From the NCBI GenBank assembly GCA_002424365.1, contig DIRQ01000017.1, positions 1-34,647 of the forward strand: a stretch of DNA of 34,647 nt. Reading direction: 5' to 3'. The position numbers were made by a program, and so were the translations under genes. Shown here in pieces: positions 16,704 through 24,936 of the stretch. Source of the DNA: Syntrophomonas sp. UBA5432 (GTDB lineage Bacteria; Bacillota; Syntrophomonadia; Syntrophomonadales; Syntrophomonadaceae). The notes below the pieces were generated by a model. The model had not been told where the DNA came from, searched no databases, and saw nothing but the letters and a program-made list of their open reading frames with translations. Within the stretch, counting starts at the first letter, position 1. Each line of letters starts with the position of its first letter.

Positions 16704-17996
16704 GTGAGGATTTTATTGAATAACATTGGAGTAATACCGATGAGCGGGGAGAAGGCTTATATTGAAAATGCTTATCTCATAATTGAGGGGCAGTATATTA
16801 AAGAAGTAGGAGAAGGCTCAGCTCCTGCCGGGGACTATGATAAGGTAATTGATGGTCGTGATCGGGTGGTATTACCTGGATTTATTAACACCCATACCCA
16901 TGCGGCCATGACCTTGTTGCGTGGTTATGCTGATGATATGCCTTTAATGGAATGGCTGGAGAATAAGATATGGCCGCTGGAAGCCAAACTGACTGCTGAT
17001 GATGTCTACTGGGGAACTATGCTGGCTATAAGTGAGATGATAAGAAGTGGTACCGTCTGTTTTGCCGACATGTACTTTTTTATGGATGCTGCTGCGCAGG
17101 CTGCGGAAAAAAGCGGTATCAGAGCAGTTCTCTCCCGGGGTATGGTGGGGGTAGGACCGGAAAACGAAATAGCCTTTGGTGAGAGCCGGGAAATGGTAGG
17201 TAAGTGGCATAATGCCTGCAATGGTCGTATTACTTGCAGGTTGGGCCCGCATGCTCCCTATACCTGCCCGCCCGATTACCTGCAACGAGTAATAAGTCTG
17301 AGTGATGAACTGGGAGTAGGTTTGCACATACATATAGCGGAAACTCGGGGTGAGTTTGAAGACATCCGGCGAATATACGGTAATACACCAGTGGTTCATC
17401 TGGATAAGCTGGGACTATTTGAACGTCCAGTTCTGGGCGCCCACTGCGTTCATCTTACCGGTGAGGATATAGAAATACTGGCTATAAAACAGGTAGGGGT
17501 AGCCCATAACCCGGAAAGCAACATGAAGCTGGCCAGCGGTATTGCCCCGGTGCAGCAGATGCTGGATGCAGGTATAAGAGTAGCCCTGGGAACCGACGGG
17601 GCGTCCAGCAACAATAACCTGGATATGTTGCAAGAAATGCGTAGTGCCTCTTATTTACAGAAGGTAAATTTAATGAATCCTACTGCCATTCCTGCTTACC
17701 AGGCCCTGCAGATGGCTACCATAAACGGAGCTATTGCCCTGGGATTACACAGTGAAACCGGACAATTACAGCCCGGCTATAAGGCCGACATGATAATTAT
17801 GAGTTTCAAACAACCCCATATGTTACCGGTATATGACCCCATAGCCAATATCGTCTACGCAGCTCAAGCCTCCGATGTGGAAACGGTCATAGTAGATGGC
17901 AATATCTTGATGCAAGACCGGGTGATTAAAGCTTTCGACGAAGAAGAAGTCCTGGCCAAAGCCCGGGAAACCGCTCTACGGTTGGTGGGCAGGTAA
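16704..17996 (+). CDS. mtaD: 5-methylthioadenosine/S-adenosylhomocysteine deaminase
   Basis: Amidohydrolase-family deaminase, 430 residues, converting MTA, SAH and often 5'-deoxyadenosine to the inosine analogues. Metal ligands are visible in LPGFINTHTHAAM (H64, H66), LHIHIAETRGE and LGAHCVHLTGED, and the catalytic segment GTDGASSNNNLDM is family-typical. The start is GTG, preceded by GAGGGGG. It lies 20 nt after the aldolase, so it is the last gene of the mtnP operon. Its product could feed MtnP if that enzyme accepts methylthioinosine. A DadD-like role on 5'-deoxyadenosine is equally possible. Confidence 0.93.
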   Translation: MRILLNNIGVIPMSGEKAYIENAYLIIEGQYIKEVGEGSAPAGDYDKVIDGRDRVVLPGFINTHTHAAMTLLRGYADDMPLMEWLENKIWPLEAKLTADDVYWGTMLAISEMIRSGTVCFADMYFFMDAAAQAAEKSGIRAVLSRGMVGVGPENEIAFGESREMVGKWHNACNGRITCRLGPHAPYTCPPDYLQRVISLSDELGVGLHIHIAETRGEFEDIRRIYGNTPVVHLDKLGLFERPVLGAHCVHLTGEDIEILAIKQVGVAHNPESNMKLASGIAPVQQMLDAGIRVALGTDGASSNNNLDMLQEMRSASYLQKVNLMNPTAIPAYQALQMATINGAIALGLHSETGQLQPGYKADMIIMSFKQPHMLPVYDPIANIVYAAQASDVETVIVDGNILMQDRVIKAFDEEEVLAKARETALRLVGR

Positions 17997-18000
17997 TGTC

Positions 18001-18114
18001 GGAAAAAGTTCTAATAAAATTTAGATAAAAAAGAGGAATTTTAAAGCGTTACATAGAACATCAGTTCCATATAGCGCTTTATTATTTTTCCCGGGAAAAA
18101 GGAAAAAGTTCTAA
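18001..18114. repeat. 14-bp direct repeat flanking a hairpin
   Basis: GGAAAAAGTTCTAA occurs at 18001-18014 and again, identical, at 18101-18114, exactly 100 nt apart, bracketing the hairpin at 18043-18080. It may be a local duplication or the footprint of a small inserted element. Confidence 0.7.
18041..18089 (+). terminator. Intrinsic terminator after mtaD
   Basis: A 17-position stem with two mismatches runs from AAAGCG (18043-18048) to CGCTTT (18075-18080), closed by a four-base loop (18060-18063) and followed by ATTATTTTT. It would end the mtnP-mtaD operon. Confidence 0.85.
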
Positions 18115-18134
18115 GACAGAGGGGGATAAGTTTT

Positions 18135-18374
18135 ATGGCGGATATCAAAGTTGAAATCACCAGAACTCTGGGTGTGCTCTCCGAAGGGTCTAAAGGGTGG
18201 CAGAAGGAAATTAATCTAGTTAGTTGGAATGATCGTAAACCGAAGGTGGACATCCGCGATTGGGCGCCGGAGCATGAGAAGATGGGGAAGGGTATTACTT
18301 TGAACAAAAAGGAATTGTGGCAACTGAAAGAGCTGTTGAATGGTATAGATTTGGGATCGTTGGAGATAGAATAA
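18135..18374 (+). CDS. PC4-like single-stranded-DNA-binding protein (YdbC family)
   Basis: A 79-residue protein resembling the Firmicutes YdbC family, whose structure in Lactococcus is like the single-stranded-DNA-binding domain of the eukaryotic coactivator PC4. The marks are the N-terminal strand KVEITRTLGVLSE, the central VSWNDRKPKVDIRDWAP and the segment GKGITLNKKELWQLKELL. The ATG follows GAGGGGGAT. It lies 38 nt before mobB on the same strand and could share a transcript with it. A general role in DNA or RNA handling is likely, but no specific function can be stated. Confidence 0.8.
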   Translation: MADIKVEITRTLGVLSEGSKGWQKEINLVSWNDRKPKVDIRDWAPEHEKMGKGITLNKKELWQLKELLNGIDLGSLEIE

Positions 18375-18412
18375 GAAGATAAAGGCAATAGACAGAAAAG
18401 GTGAGTGATTAC

Positions 18413-18898
18413 ATGGTAGCAATTATCTCATTCGTGGGGAAACATAATTCGGGAAAGACTACCTTGCTTACCGGCATTATCAGAAGATTAGAACAGAGGG
18501 GGATTAAGACCGCTGTAATTAAACACGCTCATAAAGGTCTGGATTTACCCGGAAACTTTGATTCTGACCAGTTATTTTCTGCCGGAGCCAGTATCGTTTA
18601 TGCTTCCTCTCCGGAGTTTTCTCTTATATATCGTAAAAATCAGGAGGAGTGGAGTATAGAACAAATCTATGCTCAAATTGCTGGTGATGTTGACCTGGTT
18701 ATTACTGAGGGTTTTAAAGGAAAAGATTTCCCTAAAATAGAGGTGTTGCGGCAAGAAATCAGCACCTCTACACTGAAGATAACTAATGTGCTTGCTCGGG
18801 TTACAGATTTTCCGCTGGAAGACTCCGTACCTACTTTTACTTTTGATCAGCAGGAGGAGATAACTGCCTTTATCTTGGAATATCTCAGGATGAATTAA
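18413..18898 (+). CDS. mobB: Molybdopterin-guanine dinucleotide biosynthesis adaptor MobB
   Basis: A P-loop GTP-binding protein that helps MobA add GMP to molybdopterin, giving the bis-MGD cofactor used by formate dehydrogenases. Walker A is VGKHNSGKTT (residues 8-17); AVIKHAHKGLDLPG and VDLVITEGFKGKDFPKIEV are typical of MobB. Length 161 residues. ATG 18413 lies 8 nt after AAGGTGA; the in-frame GTG at 18401 is inside that site. mobA is not in the window. Its place just before the formate dehydrogenase genes fits a cofactor-supply role. Confidence 0.92.
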   Translation: MVAIISFVGKHNSGKTTLLTGIIRRLEQRGIKTAVIKHAHKGLDLPGNFDSDQLFSAGASIVYASSPEFSLIYRKNQEEWSIEQIYAQIAGDVDLVITEGFKGKDFPKIEVLRQEISTSTLKITNVLARVTDFPLEDSVPTFTFDQQEEITAFILEYLRMN

Positions 18899-19476
18899 TT
18901 AACATAATCGCTCTTCTACTAGATTAGGAGTCCAATTTCAATCCCTCGGTTACAGTCATTGCCATCCGAGGGATTGTCGCTTTAAGTCATCTTTTGTTTT
19001 GCTTTATGCATATAGGCGAAGGTTAACTTGGTACATAGTGAGACGTGAGGGTTTAGCAGTTTGGTATTCACCCCGTGGATCGTGGGCTACATAAACAAAG
19101 CTAAGCTAAGCCTTGTTAGCTAGAGGGTATTGTTTTTAATTGGACTATAAAAATAGATTATGTTAATGATTAATTCCAGGCGGTAAATAAAGGGAAAACG
19201 ATATAGGCTTTATTATAGAAGTAAATCTATTGATGGGGTGCGGTGTTTAGGTATTGAAATGAATGCAATTTGCTTTTTAATTTATTTAAATATTCTGTAG
19301 TCTGCTAACCTAATTATATCAGGGATAATCAGTATTTATAGTTATGATAAACGTGAAGGAAGGAAGCCTCTATATATTGAATATATATAATGGTGGATTA
19401 TGTAGTCACGGCATCTATTAAGCAATCTTAATGTTTAAACTTGTTGTGTCTACTAAAAAAGGAGGTGAATTAGATA
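18899..19476. other. 578-nt non-coding stretch before the NADH-formate dehydrogenase operon
   Basis: No gene is evident on either strand. It holds the hairpin at 18939-18976, a perfect dyad ATATATT-G-AATATAT at 19372-19386, and AT-rich DNA where promoters are likely but none is convincing by eye. The long space suggests regulated expression of the fdh operon. Confidence 0.6.
18939..18976 (+). terminator. Strong hairpin after mobB
   Basis: CAATCCCTCGG (18939-18949) pairs perfectly over 11 bp with CCGAGGGATTG (18966-18976) around a 16-nt loop. It lies 40 nt after the mobB stop. The following bases are only moderately T-rich, so it may be a terminator or an RNA-processing or binding structure. 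Confidence 0.6.
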
Positions 19477-19923
19477 GTGGCCAACTACAATGACATAATC
19501 GATAACTGTAAATCTACCAAGGGGGGAATCATAGAAGCTTTTCATGCCCTGCAAGAAGAGTTCAACTATATTCCCCAGGAGGCCCTTACAGAAGCCGCCA
19601 GAGCATTTGGCTTATCAGAAGCCCAGGCCTATGGTGTTGCAACCTTTTATTCTTACCTGTCGGTAGAGAAGAGGGGTAAATACATTATCCGCATGTGCGA
19701 AAGTGCCCCCTGCCATGTAGCCGGTGCAGATGCGGTAATAAAGGCCATGGAAGATTACCTAGGGATTAAAGTCGGCGAAACGACTGCTGATGGTAAATTT
19801 ACCCTGGAGCTATGTGAATGTATCGGTCAGTGTCAGGCGACTCCAGTTATCAGCGTTAATAGCAAGCCAATCTTCAATGTTACAGCTCAGCAGATACCAG
19901 AGATATTGGGTCAGTATAAATAG
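19477..19923 (+). CDS. NuoE-like [2Fe-2S] subunit of NADH-linked formate dehydrogenase
   Basis: A 148-residue thioredoxin-like ferredoxin subunit (complex I 24-kDa/HydC type) that carries electrons next to the NADH-oxidising subunit. The cluster ligands are C74-x4-C79 (MCESAPC) and C115-x3-C119 (CECIGQC). The N-terminal helical part (GGIIEAFHALQEEFNYIPQEAL, YGVATFYSYLSV) is family-typical. GTG start after a near-perfect ribosome site AGGAGGTGA. It is the first gene of a three-gene operon with the NuoF-like subunit and the catalytic FdhA. Confidence 0.93.
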   Translation: MANYNDIIDNCKSTKGGIIEAFHALQEEFNYIPQEALTEAARAFGLSEAQAYGVATFYSYLSVEKRGKYIIRMCESAPCHVAGADAVIKAMEDYLGIKVGETTADGKFTLELCECIGQCQATPVISVNSKPIFNVTAQQIPEILGQYK

Positions 19924-19972
19924 CGCGCCTAGATAAAAAAAGAAGCGCGTTTGGGAAAAAGAAAGGGATGGT

Positions 19973-21199
19973 ATGAATATGGCTGAAGAGATGCGAGTCT
20001 TGCTCAAATACGCCGACCACATTAATCCTGAAAGTGCTGAAGACTATATAAAAGTCGGCGGTTACGAGGGACTTAAAAAAGCTCGCTCAATGGAAAGAAA
20101 AGATCTCATTGACGAAGTTAAACGGTCCGGTCTGCGAGGCCGGGGAGGAGCCGGGTTTAATGCCGGAATGAAATGGAGTTTTGTACCCCCGAATGCTCCG
20201 GTAAAATACGTAGTATGTAATTTAGATGAAGGTGAACCTGGAACTTACAAAGATAGGATAATATGTGAAAAGAATGCCCAGGCACTACTAGAAGGTATGG
20301 CAATTTGCGGTCATGCTATTGGTTCCGACCAGGGCTATATTTACTGCCGGGGCGAATACCCCTTTGTAGTAGAACTATTAAAAAATGCTATTGCCAGTGC
20401 TAAAAGCAGTGGTGTACTGGAAGGTTTTAATATAGAGGTTCGCATGGGTGCCGGGGCTTATGTTTGTGGAGAAGAAACCGCCCTGATAGAGTCCATCGAA
20501 GGACACCGTGGAGAACCAAGATTTAAACCCCCATTTCCTGGAGTTGAAGGTCTATGGGCCGCCCCCACCGTGGTAAACAATGTGGAGACTTTTGCCTGTT
20601 TACCATATATACTGGTAAACGGCGCCGCTTGGTTTGCCGGCATTGGTGCCGAAAAATACCCTGGTACCAAAGTTCTTACCTTAACCGGTGATATTAACAA
20701 TCCCACCTATTTTGAAGTGCCCACAAATTATACCCTGCGTGATGTCATCTACAAGCTCGGCGGAGGAATTAAAAACGGTAAGAAATTCAAAGCAGTTCAG
20801 GTTGGAGGCACATCGGGAGCTTTTATTCCCGAGCAGAACCTGGATACCCCGATTGATTTTGATTCCATGGGTGCTATTGGAGCAGCCTTGGGTTCAGGTG
20901 CCGTTCTAGTTCTGGACGAAACCCGCGACGTAGTAGATGTTGTTACCAGGATATCCAAATTTTTTGAACATGAATCTTGTGGTAAGTGTAATCCCTGTCG
21001 GGAAGGTACCTTCCGCTGCCGGGAGATAATGGAGAAGATTAACTCCGGTAAAGGCAGCGAGAAAGATTTGGATAACATACTCTTACTGTCCAAGGTCATG
21101 CATAAAGCCGCACTTTGTGGGTTGGGACAGGCAGCACCAATTCCCATAGAATCAACTATTAAGCATTTCCGCCATGAATATATGCGGAAAGTGCTATAA
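19973..21199 (+). CDS. NuoF-like FMN/NADH-binding subunit of formate dehydrogenase
   Basis: Flavoprotein that oxidises NADH (or reduces NAD+) and passes electrons through a [4Fe-4S] cluster. 408 residues. Seen: the NADH/FMN loop RGRGGAGF (55-62), VCNLDEGEPGTYKDR (81-95), GAGAYVCGEETALIESIEG (159-177) and the cluster ligands C336, C339, C342 (ESCGKCNPCREGT) and C382. It lacks the N-terminal thioredoxin-like and C-terminal two-cluster ferredoxin domains of the ~600-residue HydB/bifurcating type, so it resembles the bare complex I 51-kDa subunit. ATG 19973 follows AAAGGGATGG; ATG 19979 is an alternative. It lies 49 nt after the NuoE-like gene. Confidence 0.94.
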   Translation: MNMAEEMRVLLKYADHINPESAEDYIKVGGYEGLKKARSMERKDLIDEVKRSGLRGRGGAGFNAGMKWSFVPPNAPVKYVVCNLDEGEPGTYKDRIICEKNAQALLEGMAICGHAIGSDQGYIYCRGEYPFVVELLKNAIASAKSSGVLEGFNIEVRMGAGAYVCGEETALIESIEGHRGEPRFKPPFPGVEGLWAAPTVVNNVETFACLPYILVNGAAWFAGIGAEKYPGTKVLTLTGDINNPTYFEVPTNYTLRDVIYKLGGGIKNGKKFKAVQVGGTSGAFIPEQNLDTPIDFDSMGAIGAALGSGAVLVLDETRDVVDVVTRISKFFEHESCGKCNPCREGTFRCREIMEKINSGKGSEKDLDNILLLSKVMHKAALCGLGQAAPIPIESTIKHFRHEYMRKVL

Positions 21200-21223
21200 T
21201 CCCGAAGGAAAGGAGGATAAGAG

Positions 21224-23920
21224 ATGATAAATCTAACTATAGATGGTAAAGAAATACAGGTTGCTAAAGGCAGTATGCTTCTGGATGCGTGTAAGATAGC
21301 AGGAGCAGATTTACCTACTCTGTGTTATGACCCGGAGTTAAGATTGGCTGGTTCCTGCCGTATGTGTGTGGTTGAAGCAAAAGGGCGCAGCAATCTGTTG
21401 GCTGCTTGTGTAACACCGGCAGAAAATGGCATGGTAATTGAAACTGAAAGCCCGGATGTAGTTGAAACCAGGAAGATTATACTGGAACTGCTCTTGGCCC
21501 GGCATAAACTGGAATGTCATACATGTGAGAGTGATGGGATATGCAAGCTGCAGGATTACTGCTACCGTTATGGCGTAAAGGATTCGCGCTTTCAGGGTGA
21601 AGGTCCTGACATTTATAAGGACGACCCTAATCCCTTTATAGAGAGAGATTATAACAAATGTATCATGTGTACCCGCTGTGTACGTGCCTGTGAAGAGATT
21701 ACCGGCGCCCGGGCCATTAATGTTGAAGACCGGGGACATCATGCGGTTATATCTACTGCATTTAACGGTAATCTGGCCGATTCCCCCTGTGTGTTCTGTG
21801 GGCAGTGTGTTATGGTCTGTCCGGTAGGAGCACTAACCAGCAAGGTTTCAGCCCGTAAGGGTAAATCCTATCAGGTGGACAAGGTCTTAACTACTTGCAC
21901 CTACTGTGGAACCGGATGTACATTTGAACTTAATGTGAAGGATGATCAGATAGTAGGGGTTACATCAGTACGGGATGAAAACTGGAGTCCAGTCAATCGC
22001 GGAGCACTCTGCGTTAAAGGTCGTTTTGGCTGGGATTTCGTTACTTCATCGGATCGTCTTACTACACCGCTTATCCGGGAGAACGGAGAACTGCGTCCTG
22101 CTAGTTGGGATGAGGCCCTGGATTTCGCGGCTGGTAAGATTAAAGAAATAAAAGACAAGTATGGATCGGATGCTATGGCCATGTTTTCGTCTGCCCGGGC
22201 TACCAATGAGGAGAACTACCTGGCCCAAAAATTGATGAGGGCAGTTATCGGTACTAACAATGTTGACCATTGTGCCCGTCTCTGACACTCCGTAACTGTC
22301 GCCGGTCTGGGGGCAGCATTCGGAAGTGGTGCAATGACCAATTCCATTAACGAGTTGCAAAACGATGCAACCGCAATATTTCTTATAGGTACCAATACTA
22401 CTGAGAATCATCCGGTTATAGGTTACAAAATCAAGAGTAATGTGCGAAAAAATGGAGCTAAATTGATTGTGGCCGATCCCCGCAGAATAGATTTGGCGGA
22501 AATGGCCGATGTTTATATGCAGTTCAGGCCTGGTACGGACGTGGCTCTAATTAATGGTATGATGAATGTCATTATTAGTGAAGGTCTACTAGACAAAGAT
22601 TTTATTGAAAATCGAACTGAAGGTTTTGCTGAAGTGGCCAAAGTACTAGAAAAATACACTCCGGAATACGTGGAACCCATAACCGGGGTACCAGCAGAGG
22701 ATATTAGGAAAGCAGCCCGTATCTATGCCAGTGCCGAACGGGGCTCGATATGCTATGCTATGGGTTTAACTCAGCACAGCACCGGTACTGATAATGTTAA
22801 ATCAGTCTGCAACCTGGCCTTGTTAACTGGCAATCTGGGCAAACCTGGCACCGGAGTAAATCCGTTACGTGGTCAGAATAACGTTCAGGGAGCCTGCGAT
22901 ATGGGTGCCCTACCGGTAAGTTACCCTGCTTACCAGCAGGTAACTAATCCTGAGGTAAGGGAAAAGTTTGAAAAGGCCTGGGGAGTTAAGCTTTCACCGA
23001 ATAATGGTGTGACTCTGACGGCTGCCATAAACAAAGCCCATCATGGTGAATTAAAAGGTATCTTCGTGTTTGGTGAGAATCCTATGGTTAGTGACCCCGA
23101 TTTACAGCACGTAGAAGAGGCTCTGGATAACCTGGAACTACTGATAGTACAGGATATCTTCCTAACGGAAACGGCTCAGAGGGCAGACGTAGTATTCCCT
23201 GGTGTAACCTTTGCTGAAAAGGAAGGTACTTTCAGTAATACCGAAAGAAGGGTACAGAGAGTGCGTCAGGCCATTACCCCGCGGGGAGATGCACGGCCTG
23301 ACTGGCAGATACTGTGTGAACTTTCCAACCGTCTCGGATACCCCATGAACTACAGTTCGCCTGAAGAAATATTTAACGAGATGAGAACTGTAACTCCATC
23401 TTATGCGGGTATCACTTACGAGCGCCTGGAAGGCAAAGGTTTGCATTGGCCTTGCCCGACTGAAGAGCATCCTGGTACGCCGATACTGCACAAGGAAAAA
23501 TTCAATCGTGGTCTGGGACTTTTCCATGCTATCGAGTTTAAAGAACCAGCAGAATTACCGGATGAAGAATATCCGCTGATTTTAAGTACTGGACGCAGCT
23601 TATTCCATTATCATACCGGTACTATGACCAGAAGGGCAGAAGCCTTGGATACTCACCAGCCGGATAATGAAATCCAGGTAAACCCGGTAACTGCTGACAA
23701 GTTAAGTGTTGCTGATGGTGAAACCGTAAGGGTAGTTACCAGAAGAGGCAGTATTGAACTTAAGGCTCGGGTAACTGATATCCTGGAAGAAAACGTAATA
23801 TTTACCTTCTTCCATTTCAGTGAAGCGGCAGCTAATAGGCTAACTAATGCTGCTGCACTAGATCCGGTAGCAGGCATACCCGAATATAAAGTATGTGCTG
23901 CACGTATAGAAAAAATATAA
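21224..23920 (+). CDS. fdhA: NADH-linked formate dehydrogenase catalytic subunit, selenoprotein
   Basis: Molybdenum/tungsten bis-MGD enzyme interconverting formate and CO2, 898 residues with selenocysteine at codon 354 (TGA 22283-22285). The order is an N-terminal [2Fe-2S] domain (C34, C45, C48, C62), a His-Cys cluster (H94, C98, C101, C107), two [4Fe-4S] clusters (C146, C149, C152, C156; C189, C192, C195, C199), the catalytic-domain cluster (C225, C228, C232, C263), then Sec354 in CARL-Sec-HSVTVAGLG, and the pterin-binding C-terminal part. No signal peptide, so cytosolic. The frame is open throughout except for the TGA, and a SECIS hairpin follows it. ATG after AAAGGAGG, 24 nt past the NuoF-like gene. 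Confidence 0.96.
22283..22316 (+). promoter_or_regulatory. SECIS element and Sec codon of fdhA
   Basis: The in-frame TGA (22283) is followed by a stem, CTGTCGCC (22296-22303) with GGGGGCAG (22309-22316), with one internal mismatch. The apical loop GGTCT begins 21 nt from the TGA, the same loop and distance as the known E. coli fdhF element. Confidence 0.88.
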
Positions 23921-23966
23921 TAGAATAAAAATATAGGTAAAGATTTGGATTGTATGCAAAAGCAAT

Positions 23967-24000
23967 AAAGGCCGGGGGTTTTTTAAAACCCCCGGCCTTT
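23967..24000. terminator. Bidirectional terminator between fdhA and fdhE
   Basis: A perfect 16-bp inverted repeat, AAAGGCCGGGGGTTTT (23967-23982) with its complement at 23985-24000, separated by two bases. It lies between convergent genes, and T-rich right arms appear in both directions. Confidence 0.88.
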
Positions 24001-24011
24001 AACCTTATTAG

Positions 24012-24842
24012 CTAGTCTTCGTCGTGGTTGGTATAGCCTTTTTCCTGGGCCAGAATGTCAAGATAAACAGTTTCGATATTGGCAATAAATAAATCGGTAG
24101 GCTTACCCAAACTCCGTTCATCATAAGTCTTCAAGTATCCTTTGCACTTGTTACACAGGAATAATTGATAGGCGTCATCGTTTTCAATATTCAGATAATA
24201 TATATCCTTGGCTTGATCATTGCCGCAATAAACACAGTACAGATATCTAGCCGGCCATTCGGTAAAACAACGGTCACAAAACATAAAGCGTTGGCCGTTA
24301 CCTGTATTTAACCTGCATATATGTGATTTACTCCCACAAACTGGGCAAATGGCAGGGAACTCCCAATAAAACAAATCACTGCTCAAATCCTGGCGGTAAG
24401 GTTCGGCATAAATACGTAGTAGTGGACGGATAGCATGATCAATGGTGAAAAAAAGTAAATCATAGCTGACGTTCATTGTTACTGCTAGTTTTTCAAAGTA
24501 TTCCATATCCAGTTGAATAAAGGATGCGCTGATTTCATCAAAATCCATTTGCTCTATCTGGTTTTTAATCTTATCAATTGCTTCTTGTATTTCCGGTCGC
24601 TGTTCTAACATAAAATCCAAAAAACGGATATACAAATCTTTTAAAATACTACCATCGATTTGAGGTTTTACCTGACCTAATAGTGGCTTTTTTGAAGACG
24701 CTATTATTTGGTTTAAATCATGCTTAGCAGGAGTATACACTTTCCTATGCTTTATGACCTCTTCGTTTTGCCAACTTTCCATAGCTTTAAAAAAATCGAG
24801 GTAGCCTTCAGGTAATTCAACCGGGGGCTTATGTTTTAACAA
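24012..24842 (-). CDS. fdhE: Formate dehydrogenase accessory protein FdhE
   Basis: FdhE family proteins bind iron through paired zinc-ribbon-like CxxC motifs and are needed for maturation or activity of exported formate dehydrogenases. In this 276-residue protein the C-terminal half has four such pairs in order: CPVC, CDRC, CVYC and CNKC, with an N-terminal helical half. The start is TTG at 24842, 9 nt after GAGGAG; an ATG at 24846 is out of frame and meets a stop after five codons. It is the last gene of the minus-strand fdnGHI unit, separated from fdnI by a hairpin. It could serve either dehydrogenase. Confidence 0.88.
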   Translation of the reverse strand: MLKHKPPVELPEGYLDFFKAMESWQNEEVIKHRKVYTPAKHDLNQIIASSKKPLLGQVKPQIDGSILKDLYIRFLDFMLEQRPEIQEAIDKIKNQIEQMDFDEISASFIQLDMEYFEKLAVTMNVSYDLLFFTIDHAIRPLLRIYAEPYRQDLSSDLFYWEFPAICPVCGSKSHICRLNTGNGQRFMFCDRCFTEWPARYLYCVYCGNDQAKDIYYLNIENDDAYQLFLCNKCKGYLKTYDERSLGKPTDLFIANIETVYLDILAQEKGYTNHDED

Positions 24843-24897
24843 ACATTATCACTCCTCGTAAACAAATTCCCGTGTATTATTATCTTGTCCATTAAAA

Positions 24898-24920
24898 CAA
24901 GGGGGGAAAATCCCCCCTTT
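24898..24920 (-). terminator. Hairpin between fdnI and fdhE
   Basis: GGGGGG (24901-24906) pairs with CCCCCC (24912-24917), with flanking A and T bases extending the stem. Read on the minus strand it is followed by TTGTTTT. It would act as a partial or full terminator after fdnI, lowering fdhE transcription unless fdhE has its own promoter. Confidence 0.75.
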
Positions 24921-24936
24921 AAAACTAAATTAAGAC

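Noticed and set aside
18899..19476. Molybdenum-cofactor riboswitch before the formate dehydrogenase operon
   Set aside because: The location is attractive, but I cannot recognise the conserved core of that motif; the visible hairpin fits a simple terminator.
22283..22336. fdhA seen as two genes or a pseudogene split by TGA with a second start at 22334
   Set aside because: The frame is the same on both sides, the codon sits at the known Sec position before HSVTVAGLG, and a SECIS hairpin follows.
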